From positions 1-7,233 of the forward strand of contig CAIVAH010000126.1 in assembly GCA_903903765.1 (NCBI GenBank): a stretch of DNA of 7,233 nt, in the 5' to 3' direction. Below, one piece after another: positions 6,759 to 7,233 of this stretch. The stretch's first letter is position 1. Each line of letters begins with the position of its first letter. A model generated the notes under the pieces. It was not told the origin of the DNA. It saw nothing but the letters and a program-made list of their open reading frames with translations, and ran no database searches. The DNA is from an uncultured Methylococcaceae bacterium (GTDB lineage Bacteria; Pseudomonadota; Gammaproteobacteria; Methylococcales; Methylomonadaceae). The position numbers and the translations under genes were made by a program.

Positions 6759-7233
6759 TTAGTTGTTTGGTAATGCAAATACTGTGAAAGCACCACCTTG
6801 CTTAGTGAAAGAACCCAAGCTAGCGTAAGCGCCGTTAGCACCTAAACCTTCTTGTGAGATTTTCACAGCAATTTTTTCTAATTCAGCTTTTTTAACTGGA
6901 TCAGTTTCAGCTGCAGCTTTAGCTTGAGCTTCTTCTAATTGTTTACCGAAATCAGTAGCGATACCGATACCAGCCCAGCCGCCAATACCTGAAAGAACAC
7001 CTACGTATTGTTTACCGTTGTAGCTCCAAGTATTTACGTTGCCGATGATGCCAGATGGGGTTTTGAATTTATATAATTCTTTACCTGTTTTAGCATCAAC
7101 CGCTTTTAAGTAACCTTCTAAAGTACCGTAGAAAACTACGCCACCAGCAGTTGCTACAGAACCTGACCAAACAGAGAATGGTTCTTTGTTAGACCAAGCG
7201 ATTTTACCAGTTTTAGCGTCATACGCAGTGAAC
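6759..7233 (-). CDS. xoxF: PQQ-dependent methanol dehydrogenase, probably XoxF type, C-terminal part
   Basis: The last 157 codons of a quinoprotein alcohol dehydrogenase, cut by the right edge and ending at TAA (6759-6761). Family enzymes oxidise methanol to formaldehyde (or formate) in the periplasm with PQQ and a Ca or lanthanide ion, passing electrons to a cytochrome c. The visible part shows propeller motifs: [23 protein letters not shown], then S-G-I-I-G-N, then [10 protein letters not shown], then G-G-A-F-T-V-F-A-L at the end. S-G-I-I-G and V-L-S-G-x-G-G-W-A-G fit XoxF better than MxaF, but the residue that settles lanthanide use is outside the window. A Lys/Glu/Ala-rich insertion (6849-6947) is unusual. 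Codon choice (GGT, GCT, AAC, TTC, CCA) points to high expression. A strong terminator follows; no mxa genes lie downstream. Confidence 0.85.
   Translation of the reverse strand, partial: FTAYDAKTGKIAWSNKEPFSVWSGSVATAGGVVFYGTLEGYLKAVDAKTGKELYKFKTPSGIIGNVNTWSYNGKQYVGVLSGIGGWAGIGIATDFGKQLEEAQAKAAAETDPVKKAELEKIAVKISQEGLGANGAYASLGSFTKQGGAFTVFALPNN

Overview
The window is AT-rich bacterial DNA, most likely from a gammaproteobacterial methylotroph or methanotroph. The main clue is the right edge, which holds the C-terminal part of a PQQ-dependent methanol dehydrogenase. It looks XoxF-like and uses a narrow set of codons, as highly expressed genes do. The taxonomic placement is inference: no rRNA or other marker is present.

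Layout, left to right. Positions 1-831 (minus) hold the N-terminal 277 codons of pabB (aminodeoxychorismate synthase component I), cut by the left edge. A 173-bp divergent spacer with a good sigma-70 -10 box leads into a DUF2959-family coiled-coil protein (1005-1679, plus) that lacks the lipoprotein signal expected of the family. It converges on a small DUF6694-like lipoprotein gene (1706-2137, minus). A second divergent spacer (2138-2244) precedes two overlapping GTPase genes (2245-3984 and 3965-5587, plus). Five bases after the second GTPase ends, the convergent gene for a periplasmic adaptor of RND-efflux type ends (5593-6600, minus). Upstream of that gene lie its probable promoter, a strong bidirectional terminator (6694-6732), and the 3' end of the methanol dehydrogenase gene (6759-7233, minus).

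The most interesting unit is the GTPase pair. The two proteins share an unusual signature: D-[TM]-P-D-F-D-S, then S-x-E-x-Y-x-D-x3-W about 30 residues later, then an N-x-x-x G4 motif about 27 residues further on. Both have hydrophobic segments in the C-terminal half. Each has a different defect in its G4 motif, NKLS in the first and NQWD in the second. Overlapping genes, shared signature and complementary divergence suggest a heteromeric, membrane-associated, dynamin-like GTPase. Its job cannot be read from this window. The flanking DUF2959 protein and lipoprotein are compatible with an envelope theme but prove nothing. No RNA genes, insertion sequences, CRISPR arrays or origins were seen, and no gene-free stretch exceeds 300 bases.
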